Source of the DNA: Capitulum mitella
Taxonomy: Eukaryota; Arthropoda; Thecostraca; Pollicipedomorpha; Pollicipedidae
Direction: 5' to 3'
Length of the DNA: 64,000 nt
Assembly (NCBI GenBank): GCA_030062745.1
Contig: CP099839.1
Coordinates: 11,304,802-11,368,801 of the forward strand
In this document: positions 1 through 13,000 of the stretch, piece by piece
How the letters are laid out: the number at the start of each line of letters is the position of its first letter
Position numbering within the stretch: the stretch's first letter is position 1
Position numbers and translations under genes: made by a program
Notes under the pieces: generated by a model
The model's input: the letters and a program-made list of their open reading frames with translations, nothing else
What the model was told of the DNA's origin: nothing
The model's database searches: none

Positions 1-959
1 GCTCTGGGCAACACCCAAACAGCGGCGTCTGGCCGTCTTCGGCGGACCACGCCTGGTCTGGGCGTCCCTGTAGGCCGTCATGCGGTCCAGGCAGAAACGT
101 TCCGACTTCTAGTTCCGACGTTGGATCAAAGGCGGTGAAGTCCCGGCAAAACGGTCTAACGCAGCCCACAGACCGGGTCAGCTCTCTTGGACGATCGCAG
201 TCACACATTCTTGCAGCAGATGACGCATCTATTATAAGGAAAATCTGCAATTTTTATTTATGTCATGACGTTTCCTGTACGTGGGCACTGTCTTTGCGCC
301 AATTCGTCAAGTCTAGCCTGATCTCCTTAAGAACAGATTTTCTTTTTACTTTCAGTTTGGATGTAGAAAATGAAAATTCAGCATGATTCTCTCTGGCCCT
401 TCTCCAGCAAAAGAGGATTCAAGCGATACGTAACTCGCATTCACAGAGGTCGCATCTGTGCTGTGCGACATGGGACATATCCTAGCGGACATTGAACTAC
501 TGCTGGCTGCATAGCATATGACTGCAACACACCCGACACCTACCTTATATACCAAGCTGGCGGCAGCAGGTCTCGCTACATTTACTTCGCATGCCAACGA
601 ACAGCCACGGTGACCGCGCCATCTGGTACCTTCCAACCGGCCTGATCGAATACGTTAAGCACGTGATAGCGCTTTCCCTGTGCAGGTCAGTGCGATCACC
701 CGTCGGGGACGCTTGCTGAAGCTTGTTTTATGTTATGCTTAGCGTACCGGTTTTGGCTTGTGTGGGTGGCATGGTTTATTTGTTGCACGACGGGGGTATG
801 GGATACGCGGCCATGTGTTGTTGGCGACAGGGATGGTAGGCTGTGTTCGCCATGATGGTGATGGCGCTGATGGCAGTAATTAAGATCAGGTGAGCAACAG
901 TGCGCGCCAGAGTTGTCTTATTGGGTTTATCAAGGCTTTTACTTGACTTTGGCAGACGT

Positions 960-1130
960 CAGTACATTCCAGCGGTCTAACGCAGCCCGGCGTTCTAACA
1001 CAGTTTAGCGGTCCCATATCCGGTCCAGCAGTCCAACACGGTCCAGCGGTGCAACACAGTCCATCGGCAGTCCAACACAGTCTAGCGGTCCAGTCCGACA
1101 CAGTCCAGCAGTCCGGACACAGTTGACCAG
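960..1130. repeat. Degenerate short-period repeat
   Basis: The words GTCCAGCGGT, CAGTCCAACACAG and close variants recur about every 20-30 bp across this stretch, without a strict period. It looks like a decayed minisatellite. No coding function is visible. Confidence 0.5.
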
Positions 1131-1440
1131 TTCCAGTGCCGCGCGTCCTGCGCGCTTGACCAGGCTGCGTGCCCGGTCACGGACGCCGTTGTCCCCCGGC
1201 CGGCAGTGAACTATCCCCAGTGCACGGTTGAGCGGCCACACCGGTCCTGGCGCCGCTTCACCGGTATGCAAATGTTTAGCCGACTCATTTTCGATGAATG
1301 TCGGCGTGGTTTGCAGGCGGCCGTATTTGCGGGCGCCCCGTGTGAAGTGACCCGTGACAGGCTGGCTGCGGCCCGGCGAGACGGCTGCAGCCGCCCGCCG
1401 GCAGGGGCAAGGAACTCTCGCCGCGGCCGCCGCTCCCCGA

Positions 1441-1712
1441 GCTGACGGCTGCCCTGCCCTGAGCCGGCCGCCGGGCCGCCGGGCCGCCGCTGGACCGAGG
1501 GTGGCCCCGCGCTGACGGTTGCCCTGCCCTGAACCGGCCGCCGGGCCGCCGCTCCCGGAGCTGACGGCTGCCCTGCCGTGAGCCGGCCGCCGGGCCGCCG
1601 CTCCCCGAGCTGACGGCTGCCCTGCCCTGAGCCGGCCGCCGGGCCGCCGCCGCTCGACCGAGGGTGGCCCGTGCTGACGGCTTGCACTGCCCTGAGCCGG
1701 CCGGGCCGCGCC
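1441..1712. repeat. GC-rich minisatellite, 49-bp core unit
   Basis: Five copies of a unit that begins GCTGACGGCTGCCCTGCCCT start at 1441, 1511, 1560, 1609 and 1673. The spacings are 70, 49, 49 and 64 bp. The longer spacings come from an extra GGACCGAGGGTGGCCC-like segment. Because the period is not a multiple of three, the open frames across it are not protein repeats. Confidence 0.85.
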
Positions 1713-3550
1713 CTGACCGTCAGGCGGGGGCGGCCCGACCGAGCGCGGCTGCCGACTGCTGGTGGCCGCGGGACGGGCAGCGGCGGCCGAGCGGTGCCGG
1801 ACAACAGAGAAGTGGCGGGTTTGAGTGCAGATAGCTCGTTCGCGAAGCGCTCGTTCGCTTTGTTCGTTTTACAGCTGGTGATTTGGGCGGTGCGTGTAAT
1901 GTGCGCCTGCGGCAGTCTCAGTTATGCTTGCGCCAGGCCTGCGCAGAGGTAGCCAGTTATTGCAGTGCGTAATGGCCATTGCCATGAGCTGATAGCCTGC
2001 ACTGTGCCGTTAACCGTTGACTGATTGTCATCAGAAATGGGCCGTTTGGCCAGAGGAGTGCCATCTTTATTACTCACCACGCGGTAGGCTTAAACTTTAT
2101 CGCAATGCAACGCAACATGGACACCTGTCTTTCGTCGATGCCACTGCAGTGGGAAAAGAGGCATACGGGTACCGTCATTGCTCCGTCTTCGCCGTAAAGA
2201 AGAGGTGGAGCAGCCCTTGAGTTAGTACAGTTTGGTCCTGTGCTGGGTGTTTCGTCAGATTCCAGTGCAGCGCGACGTAAGACGAGAGCATGGCCAGACC
2301 CAGCCTGGGGTCCACAGGCGCTGCTCCCTGACATTGCCGAACGGGGCTCTCTGCACGCCAGCCTCGAGGTGGCTCATCCAACCTACTTTCGACTCCGATG
2401 CAGGGGACAGCTCAGTTCAGACTCCGGTTCCGGGGCGGCTCAGCTCAGACTGCGGTGCCGGGGCGCCGGGCGGACCCGGTCCCGGATCCGGCCGACACCT
2501 CTGCGCGGCAGAGGCGGCCGCGGCCCGTCTCCACGCTCCAGTGGAGACGCTCCGGCGGCCGCTGCCGGCCGTCCCCCGGCCCGCGGCAGGGCCGGCCGTT
2601 CGGCACCGCTGGCTTTTACGGCCGGCAGCGGCGCGCCGGGCTCCCGTGGAGAGGGTAAACGCCTGTAGTTCGGGAGAAATAGCCGCGCTGCTGTGTTTCA
2701 CAGACCAGTTACGGATCGAAGGAGAGCCATCGCTCAGGGCAGCGGCGGCTATGCATCATCCGATCCAACAAAAAGAAAAAACAAACCTGTTATTATGCAC
2801 CCCTCCTACGACGTTTCAGACCGTCCAGCATACATATAATCTTTTTGGTATCAGATAAAACGCTAACGGTCATTCTAACCCGGCGGAGTGGAACGAGAGG
2901 TTAGGTTGTTTTGGAGGACCCGGCGCTGGCTGTCAACAGTTCGCCGTTCTGGTGGGCTTTTAGCGAATCCGAATCTCGCGATCACTATCAGCGGAGACGT
3001 AATGGTCCTTGACAAGTAACAACTACCTGCTGTCGCATGGAGAATGTCGCATCTCATTTCCCTGTTACGGGTTTTGTTTATCGAGGACGACTTAAGACAG
3101 GCATGTACAACGACTCTGGAACGCACGACTGGTTTTGGCGCCGCATATTACCTCAGTTTACTGACATGGCATCCACGGTGCTACCCAATATTTCCTGGGA
3201 ACGTCTATTGCCTGGAGGCCGTGTATTAACATCGAGAATATATGGTTAACGCGGCGCCATAATGAACATCATTGTACGCACATTTTATACATTATTTTTG
3301 TACTGTCCAAACCAAAGGTCACGTGGCTTCTCGAGCCGTTTCTGCCCGATCCGCGGACCGCCGTCCGGCTCAGACCGCCGGGACGGACCGGCACGTCTGC
3401 GGCGGCCGGACGGGTCAGGGGTCGGTCCGCAGCAGGCACTCGGCCGACCGCCCGGCGTCAGGCGTCAGCGGCCCGGCCCGCCGCCGAAACTGCTGACGGG
3501 CGCGCCTGGCGCGTCCCCGCCGACCGATCGGCAGTAGTCAGGGCGGCAAT

Positions 3551-3690
3551 TAGCCGGCCTGCCGCGGCCCACCGGGGCGGCGGGATGTCTTGCGCACCAG
3601 CCGGCCCACCGGAGTAACCAGCCTGCCGCGGCTCACTGGAGCGGCGGGATTCTTAGCACACCAGCCGACCCACGGGGGTAGCCTGCCGGC
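3551..3690. repeat. Two-copy tandem duplication, about 66 bp
   Basis: A segment starting CCGGCCTGCCGCGGCCCACC at 3551 is repeated with a few changes from about 3617 (CCAGCCTGCCGCGGCTCACT). Both copies end in a CACCAGCCGnCCCACnGG motif. This is a local duplication with no sign of coding. Confidence 0.75.
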
Positions 3691-5954
3691 CCACACCGGC
3701 TGCTGGCCGGCCCCGCAGGTGTCTGCCAGGTCAGACGGAAGAGCGTACGTGAAACAGCCCACAGGAGGCAGGAGGGCGGCAGCCGTCTCAACCTGTGATA
3801 ATTTTAACGTTAGGTGTATGGTGCTGCATGGAAAAATTACCTAAGAATGGCTTTGGACTTCCAACTTTGAAAATGTTCTTTACAGAACCATAAAGGCAGG
3901 GTAATTTCATTTAATATTCGGTACAAGATAAGAACGCATTGCCTCGACCGACAACACATTTTTTGGACGCTCGCAAGGCAGTACGAACAAGCATTTCTGT
4001 CAGACGTAAAAGCTTTGCTTCCCATATGGTTCGACGATGACAAAAACGCCAAATCACGTAGTCGACTGGGCAGGCGGGCCTCCACAGCCTGTTGGCGTGA
4101 TCGAACAACCCAGTTTCGGCTCGGATGGGTTCCTTCTGACCGTCGACAAAGGCATCACAGCATCTGCCATGCACCGGCGGCCGAGTGCGCCGACAGAGCA
4201 GGACGTCTGCAGCAAAAAGCCGGCCCATCGCCGACCGGCGGCCGGCAGCTGGCCGACGGCGGCGCCGGCGCCGGCTCCGTCGTGCCGCCATCGCCGCGCC
4301 GCGGCCACTCTGGCGATCCCCCGGCGGCGGCCGCGCCGCCAACTTTGGGCCGCGCCAACCGGCGCCGGCCGCGGCGCAGCATCTGCTCTGGTCCGTGACC
4401 GCCGTGTCGGCGGCGGCGGCCGCGCCGGCCCAGCCAGTCGGTGGTCGGACGGCGAGCGGCCAGCGGCGGCCGGGCGGCGCGCGCGGGCGGCGAGCAGCGA
4501 CCGTGTGTGAGCGCGTCTCCGGCGTGGGCGGGGAGCAGGACCGGGCCGGCGCAGCGCAGGTCAGTCCGCCAGGCTCGGCTGGAGGCGGCGCCGTGCCGAT
4601 CCGCGCTGACGTTGCGTGACAGCTGGCAGGACTTGGCAGAACCGTTTGGTTTGAGTGGTTGTCGGTTTTCCGATGGCTTCATCCGAAGAACGCTTTGATT
4701 TGGATTCATCGCCTTTCTCTCTCCGTTAAACAAGTTCGTGAACAAGACTTATCAGCGTAATCAGATTCTCAGAACCAATGCTGTGCTTGTTGTGCATGCA
4801 TCGGCGAATAACCGGTTAATAGCTGGAAGATTACTTCCGAACAAGGCGTTGTGCTTTTTGCCGCGACAGCCACCACCGTTCGTCTCGATGGAACACGAAC
4901 TTTTCTAAAAAGCCCAAACTGACGGGCTGCACGTTCGCACAGAATCCCTGGCGTGACGCCATCAGGCTGTTGACCTCATCCGTCACGGCCAGACTTTAGC
5001 CAAGGGCGAAGGTGGCACCATCGGTTGCATGTGTGGCTGATCCAAAAAGTAGAGCAGTCCAGGCCTCTTGGTCGTAATCCCCATGTACCTATTCGCGTCC
5101 AGATGGCAGAACGAGGGTTCCTGGCTCGGAAATGTGGTTTCACCTTTCGATGTCCGCCCCGTCGAGTAACCAGCCGGCAGTCGGCAGATAGGAGAGTATC
5201 TGACGCTTGTAAAGGATGTTGGGATCAGTCCTGGGCGGACTAAATCATTTGCCAGTGTGTCGTTCGAGCGAAGCAAATCTTTGGACTTGATGGCGGGTAA
5301 CCTACCAAACGTTACAGCAGCAGTGCTGCCTTGAAATGAAGTCGAATATTTTCATACATCTGCGTCCTAAACGACATTCATTGACTGCCTGTCACTTGCA
5401 AACATTTGGTCGCAGTTCTCCAGCGGTTATCTGATATGTTCACGGAGGAAGTGAGACAGCCAGAGCATATTTAAACCATCCTATGCATCTGCGACTTAAG
5501 CAAAAATAATGAAGTAAAACCTCTCCGGAAAGATTTTGCGAGCGGCGTTAACTTTTATAGGCATTCCTCAAGTTCGGCAGACGGCTTCCGCTACAGCGAC
5601 AAGTGTGCGCCTGTTAGCCCACGGATGCCTGTGCTGCGACTAATGTCTGCACCTTGCGCGGCTGGCCGGGTTTATGGGCCCCATCCTGGGTTACTGCACC
5701 CGTATTCGGTAGCCTTGGCTGCTCCCATGTCCGTCACTTAAACAGCGGCACTAATGCACCAAGTGGCAGATCCCGGGAAACAAAATGGCCATTTCTCTCG
5801 AACTCTTAAAAGCCAAAACATGTGGTATATTGTTTCTATTTCTGTCGTTTCTGGAGCTATGGCTTGAACACATATACTCCGACATCCCAGTGAACCGAAG
5901 CCTTAGTTTTGTTGTAAAACCAAGGGGCTGTTATTTCAACGTCCTAAAAGAGCT

Positions 5955-6010
5955 CGAAATATTTATTATTATAGAAATAAATACTATTATATTTATTATT
6001 ATAGAAATAC
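5955..6010. repeat. AT-rich direct and inverted repeat
   Basis: The word ATATTTATTATTATAGAAAT occurs twice within about 50 bp, separated by AAATACTATT-like sequence. The TTATTATTATAG core also has dyad character. It is an AT-rich island in otherwise GC-neutral DNA. Confidence 0.7.
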
Positions 6011-6280
6011 TCCCCAAAATCAGGCCGGTTGTATCCGCCACTGATCACACCGTGCCTAGTTGCGCCGCCGATAATTTTCACTGACGCGAAATAACGAAGA
6101 CTGCCGTTGAACAATACTGCGCCGCGTCGTCACGCCTCTTACAATTATAATTTCACAGCAGTCTGAGTCCTTTGCGTTTTTGCCTGCGTTTCAATAGGGC
6201 GTGGATAATTGGCCGGTGCCACAGCTGTTCCGAACAATATGGCGTGGCCGGCGTCGGACGGCCGCGACTGAGCGCGACAC

Positions 6281-6583
6281 GGCCACTGGAGGGCACCCGT
6301 GGCCTGCACGCGTTCCCATTCACCGCCCGGTGACACGGCACAGGGCACCCGTGGCCTGCACGCGTTCCCATCACCGCCCCGTAAACACGCAGACCGGTGA
6401 CCACGGCCACTGGAGGGCACCCGTGGCCTGCACGCGTTCCCACTCACCGCCCCGTAAACACACAGACCGGTGACCACGGCCACTGGAGGGCACCCGTGGC
6501 CTGCACGCGTTCCACTCACCGCCCCGTAAACACACCGATGACCACGCACTCACCGCAAACACACCGATGACCACGACTCACTT
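6281..6583. repeat. Minisatellite, unit about 72 bp
   Basis: The word GGGCACCCGTGGCCTGCACG recurs at 6291, 6343, 6415 and 6488 (spacings 52, 72, 73). It is followed in the later copies by CACCGCCCCGTAAACAC and CCGGTGACCACGGCCACTGG. Partial remnants (CCGATGACCACG) run on to about 6583. Predicted peptides across it are repeats of the DNA unit in shifting frames. Confidence 0.85.
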
Positions 6584-9500
6584 CTTGAGGTAGTCCAAGA
6601 GGCGAGGGCTGTGAGCGCTGTCACGTAACACCTCTGGACTCATTAAGGGGGTGGACGGAATTTCAGCTCTCTGGGCTTCATCATGCGAGGTTCTTCAAAC
6701 ACACAGACTGGTTGGAAAGAGCCTCAGTGAATGCAAGCACCACTACTCGGCGCACAGGTGATGATTTGTCGAAGGCGGCATCAGGGTTCCCAACACAAAA
6801 AAAAAGTTTATGGGGTGCACCTAATTGGATGAAAACACCTCGACGCGGCAACGAATTACGCTTCATTATGAAAAGCGCCCCGTTTTTACGGCCCATTCTT
6901 GAGATACGGTTTCGGACAATTCGGAGGAAGAGGCCAGGACCATTCAAAGCGCGCGGGACTTCCATTCAGCGACGACCTTCCGCCGCTACGGTCTCACAGA
7001 AGCCATTCATGCCTGCTGGGAAGCGTTCGTCATAAACCGTCGTTTTACGGCGCCCGTAAACGCCGGACGGACCTCTGATCGACCGGCGGTCGGAGCGGCG
7101 GCCGGCTCCGACGGCGGCCGCGAGGGGACGCGTGCTGAACGCAGCCCGCCACAATCACCGGAACCGGCCGCGGCCGCCGAGTGCCGCTTTGTTCGGAAGC
7201 ATTCGTGCGCCGAACGCCGGCCGGGCCGCCGGGAGGCCGGCGCCGAATCGGCGCGGCAACAGACGACGCCCGAAACGGGTCGCCCACTCGGCCGGCGCCG
7301 GGTCGCCCCCGGTTTCACCCCTGGCCGCCGCGGCAACTCGGCCCGGGCATCTTTCAACAGACCGCGCCGCCGGCCGGCGGGTGACGGAGGACGGCGGCGG
7401 CGCACCGGCGATCGCGCCGCTCTCGCCGCCGGCCGCGCCGGACCATCTGCCGCGCGGCCGCCGGACCGTTGACCGGCGCTGCGTGACCGGCCGGTGCCGG
7501 CGGACCGCCGCGCCGGTCACGGGTCACCGGCGGCCGACCGGCAGTCCTGCGCGTGCTGCGCCACCGACGCCGCCGCCGCCGGTGGCCCGGCGCAGCGGAG
7601 ACGAGCCGGCGAACTGGGCTAATCGCATGCCGGCCGGCCCCGCCCGCCGAGGGCGGCCGAGCGTACGCACGCGCCGCGCCCGGCGTTTCTGGGCGGAGAC
7701 GAGACGGACAGTTAGAGGTCGACCCGGCACTGTGAGGGAGACATGCGGAATGCGGGAGTGACGGTCGACATATCACGGGCTCTGAGGATCGGCTGGTTCT
7801 TGGAGACGACCGCGCGCGGATCTGAGCATCCACCTGCTGAATCTCCTGGTGTAGTGAATACTGTTATTCGGCGATATTGCCGACAACGCGCTCTCAAGAC
7901 AATAGTTCAAGGGCATTGCTTTGGTGCTCTTCGTGGGCTGTCACGATAGTCTGTATGTGGTTATGGTTATTACCATCTGATTCTCGTCGGACACAAGTCT
8001 ACCCATCGAGCAGCAAATCTATCGAATAAGCGGTAACGCCATATTTGTAGTGGTCTCGCTGTCTTCAGACACATGCGCGTCCATTACCTTAATGAATGAC
8101 GACATAACCGATTAACGTGGTGCCAATTAAGGGCATAATTGTTACTTAACCAGCATTTTTGTGAGCAGTTTCCGATCCTTTTCAAGTGGGTTGAGTGTTT
8201 TTAATGTTGAAGCGAGACATAGCTCATGGTGTCTGGAGCCGCGTTGGGACGAGTTGAAATTTTGTTATTATTTTGTTATTTTATTCCGGACAACAAATCA
8301 GCTGGCACTCCAGGATCTCTACCGCACCGTGCAGCTTTGAAACTCGGCCGCCACGTGACCGGCTCACCTTCACGGTTTTGGACCGGACAATAGCACCTTT
8401 TCTGGAACATTAATCTAGTGTTTGCCATGCGTCAGTTTCTTCGTCTGTTTCCATGTGGACTTGGACGCGGCACCGATTCATCACATCACCATAAGCTGAA
8501 CATGCTCATACACCTAGCAAAAATACCACATCACAAAAGGCAAAATTATTCAGTCCGCAGGTAGCTTTGTACGCGGTAAAATATACTCCATAATCTCTTG
8601 CTTTGTCATCAGTGTTTTTACCTGCATGTCTCAAACCTAACTTCGGTCACAAGATGGGCTCGTTCTCGTGCTTACCTCAGCCACTGTACCGACATCCACA
8701 CTGGTCGTGTTTCCAATATTCACCGACCATTCACGTCGCGCGAGTGATCTCCAGCGGAGCCACCCCGGCTCGGTTGGCCTGCTGTTCCTCCTCACGGCTG
8801 TGTGAGTGGAGCGCGTTTCCAAGGCCCCGTGCTGATTCCCCGCTGTCGGCGGCGGAAATGCCAGCCTCCTCCGCCGTGACCGGCTCGGACAGCCGGCTCA
8901 GCTGGCGTTTTCCCGGGGCGGCCGCCGGTCCCGACCGTGTGGCGCCGGCGCCTCGTCCTGCCCGGTTAACACGCTAAGGTTCCCTCGCCCGTCTCGCATG
9001 CCTTGATGAACTCAGCCACTGGGTCACAGTCTCATCCCTGAGCACCGTTACGGAGGGGAGGCAGGGCGCAGCAAATGGCGCGCGCCGCCTAATTGCTCTG
9101 TTTATGCAGTGATCCCGGCGTGTGCCTTCCCCCGCGGTCCGCCGACGGTGGCGCCCCCGTGCGGGGGCGGCAGCGAGCGGACTTCCGGTCAGGGCTCGGT
9201 CCACGTGTAATCACCATAACTGTCCGCCGGATTTTGCCGCCTCGTGTACCGCCTCAAGTCCGGGCGCGGCGCGACTTTGGCTCTGCTCACTGCGTCGGAT
9301 AAGTGCTTTCGCACGCTCAATGACTGATACACGACAGTCATCGGCAATTACGCCTCGCTGAAACGTGTCAGTTCAACAGTCAGAAGCCCGAAATTAATGC
9401 ATACCTTTACGGTATGTGACTGGGGTGCGGAAGACCACAGGTTCTTATCAGCGTTACTTTTGTGACGGCTATTAGGTTATTACCTCCAGAATGGATGCGA

Positions 9501-9779
9501 ACCGTTCGTTTATACATCATTTGTGAAACGACGCAATCACGGTGCCGCGGTTTTCCAAAATACGATTCATGTCACGGCGATGTTAGGTCGAGATGCAGAC
9601 CTATGTTTGTACCGTTCAAAATTACCATTAAAAACAACAGTATGTGTAAAAAAAAAATTGACGTATTGTGCCCAGGAGTCTTCTGCGTTTAAAGTCGACC
9701 ACCTGCTTAGATTTTAGTCGATCTCGCGTAACCGACGTCTGCTTCTGTCTCCCCGAAGCCGTTCCTGGGCCGTCTGAGG

Positions 9780-10050
9780 GGGTAGTCTGAGATAGCGGAC
9801 GGGTCTCCTGGCTCCCTGGGGCCGTCTGAGGGAGGTAGTCTGAGATCCCGGGCCGTTCGTGGGGCCGTCTGCGGGAGGTGTTCAGAGGCCCCGGACCAGT
9901 CTCTTAGCTCCTCGGAGTCGTGCCTGGGACCGTCTGAGGGAGGTAGTCTGAGATAGCGGGCGGATCTCCTGGCTCCCCGGGGCCGTCCGAGGAAGGTAGT
10001 CTGAGGCTGTGGTTCGGTCTCCTGAATCCCTGGGACCGTCTGCGGGCGGC
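9780..10050. repeat. Minisatellite, unit about 54 bp
   Basis: Blocks containing GTAGTCTGAGATAGCGG, CTCCTGGCTCCC and GGGCCGTCTGAGGGAG recur from about 9781, 9835, 9943 and 9996, with a diverged copy near 9878. Spacing is 43-65 bp. The repeat ends where the GC-rich block at 10.05 kb begins. Confidence 0.8.
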
Positions 10051-13000
10051 AGTCGGCGGTCGGTGGCCGCCGGTGATTCATCAGGCGCCGCCAGCCTCGG
10101 CGGCTGCCGCCAGTCAGCTGGCGGGCCCATCTGGCCGCACCGCCGAGCCACGGCGTCGCTCCGCGCCGCCAGCCGGCAGTTCGCGGATCACAGCCAGGGC
10201 TTCCTGCCGCCAGAATATCCCCGAAACAGCTCGCTGTGACACGTGTGCGACGAGCGTACAAAGAAAAATGTCACTGGAAGAGAGGTTGCAAGTGCTCTGT
10301 AAGAAGCAAGTCTAACGTCGGCCTTGTGACTCACTGAAACTGACGTGTCGCTGGTTGTGTCATGAACGGCAGACCTCCCAGGCCTGCTTTAAATCGTTCA
10401 TCTTTCGGCCAGCTCTGCCTGGCCAATGAAAGCCGACGAAGGAGACAAAGCGCAAGTTAAATAGGTATGGGAGCCGTGGCGAAGTGAATCTGCGACGTAA
10501 CGAACGCTGAAGAGCATCATCAGTTACCGGCCGTTTGGCCTGGCGAGCGGACCGCCCCGGTGGCCTCATACTCGGCGATTTCCGATAAAAGCGGAGCGGT
10601 GACGGGCGCTTTCCGCGCCGCTCGTCACCGTCTGCCTCCCACGGAGTCAGAATTTGCCGCAGACTCGGCAGCAGAAGCCGCGCAGACTCGGCCCCATTTC
10701 TGCTGTGCTGTCACAAGCGCGATTTGTGCTCACGCGGCGTCATCTGCGCCTTTTTTGGTGAAACATTTAAGTGCGTAAAAAAATGTATAAGAAATTACGT
10801 AAATTCCGTAAAACATCAAAAAAGACGCTGGGCGACCTCCGACCTCCGGTTGGTGTCTCACCAGACGCCCTGTCAGTCAGTCTGCGGCTTACGCTATCCA
10901 GCGAGCAGAACATGTCACCCTCATGACGTCCTTGCCAGACATTCCTGAAGACCAGCGACGGAGCGATTTCCGGGGCCAATGCCCATGACGAGCCGATGTC
11001 CCGGGCTCACGGACGATTGGCTCCTGACCACGGCCAACGTCAGACGAGCGGCGCGCCGACCGCAACCCCTGTCTGCCGCTGACCAAGTCACGCACAGCCG
11101 GCGCAGTCAGACCCAGCTTCCAGGCTCTTCCGAGACGCTCGCCCAAGCTCCGTTCCCAGGTTCTGGGCGGCGCGCGCGCACCACAGCCGCGTAAACGGCT
11201 CCTAACCGGCCTCGTACGGTTCACCCGGGAACGCGGGCCGGACGCCAGCGTCTCCGACACGCACCACGCGCAGCATTCCCACATGGATCGATCACTCCGG
11301 AGCGGACGTATCCGGAAATTAAACACAACTGCGCCGACGGTGGCGGCCGGCGGGCGCCGCTGTTTGGCCGAGCGGCGTCCTGACGGCCGGGTCCGCTCCC
11401 GCGGACGGCAGCCGCGCGGCGCGGACGTCCGGCGCCGCGGCCAGCCGACGGCCCCGGAGGCGCACCGGCCGACGAGCGGCGCGCGCCGAGCCGGCTCACT
11501 GTCGTCCTTCACCGGGCGGCGGAGCGGGCAGGACGGTTCACGGGCGGCGCGCCCGGACCCACGCGCTGTCGCGGACCGCCGCCGGCGGCCGATTCTGATC
11601 GGCGGCTCCGTTAAAGGTCATTCTGTTCAGTGGACAGTCAACGAGCCGTGATCTCCACAGGTATGATCTAGTCAGCTGTAATCCACGCCTCCGCCGAGGA
11701 GCCTGGTCTATCCGTGACTAATGCTTGGTCATCTGAGAGCGTCATCAGGAGGAGGTAGGTCGATCCGCGAACGGTTTTCCGCCCTTCTTCAGTCCTTTAG
11801 AACCGGTAGATCTTGACGTCACTGACGACGGCCTGGCCGTCTGTGACCCTCTTTTCGACGAAGCACTCCGCCCGTGACCAATTTTCCGGCCACAGGAGAC
11901 CACCATCAAGAGGAGGCGGACGCGCCCGTGCACCATCTGCTTCCGGCCAGTCAAAGGCTCTGAGATTCTGATCGGGCCTCGTTTCAATGGAGAGGCGTCA
12001 GCTGATGTATACGCGGCGGATGCCGGGCCGGAGCATCAGCGCGGCGTCTCGACTCTCTCCGCATGCCGTGCACCTGTTCGCGCTTTCAATCGGCCACGGT
12101 GCGCACATACCGCACGCGCAACTCGCCAGCGTCCGAGCCAGAGCGGCAGGACGAGTCCTAGAAACCGCCGGCCCGAGTTCATCCGGCGGCCATCTGACAG
12201 CGGCCGACAGTTATTTCCCACCTCGCCTAATCCGGCGTTTACACCGCGTCTGAATGGCCGGGCCGACGATAAATCCGGCGGCACCATACGGCTGGCGTCC
12301 GCCCGGCCGCCGCCGCTTCCCACGTGCGTAGCCGGCCCGGCCGACGGCCGCCGCCGCCGCCGCAGCGAACGCGCCTCGTCATCCGCCGCGGCACGTCCGG
12401 ACGGCGAATATGGAAGCAGGCGCGTGGCGGCGGCCGGCCCGGAGTGCGGTCCATCTGTCGCGGCCGCGATACGCTTGACGGCGCCGACCCCGCCGGGCGC
12501 GGCCGGCGGCGGCCGTCACGGCCGCAGCGGCGGCGGCGGCCGCGCCGGACCGCCGCCGGCTGCCGGTCGGCTCAGGTCAAGCCACGAGCGGCGAGGTCCG
12601 GCTGCGATTCCCTGCTCGGGCGCGGCCGGCCGGCCAGGAGCGGCAGCGGCGGGTCAGCCGGCGGCCGCCGACCTGGCGCCATCTGTTGCGGCCATCTGCC
12701 GCGCCGCCGCCGCCGGGGTTAACAGGCAGGCCGACACGGCCGCCGCCGTCGCCGCCGGGGCAGGCCCGCCCCGGTGGCCGGAGCGGGGCCTTGCGCCGCC
12801 GCGGCCGCCTGTCGGGGCGAGTTAGCGCCGCCGCCGGATGATAAACGGCGGTAATGGGCGGAACCAGCGCGGCGCAGCCGGCTCTCGGGGCCGGCGTGTC
12901 GCGTTCTCACGCCGAACGGGTGAGCGTGTGGAGCGAACCGTCACGGCTCCGGAGGCGGCCGCAGGCGGGACCGCGGGCCCTCCGAGTCGGATCGAGCTCC

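Noticed and set aside
12324-12825. Arg/Ala/Pro-rich frames in a CpG-rich block
   Set aside because: Multiple overlapping frames with low complexity, no domain and no splice or start context. The same holds for blocks at 4.2, 7.1-7.8, 23.5, 49.7-51.0 and 51.4-52.0 kb.
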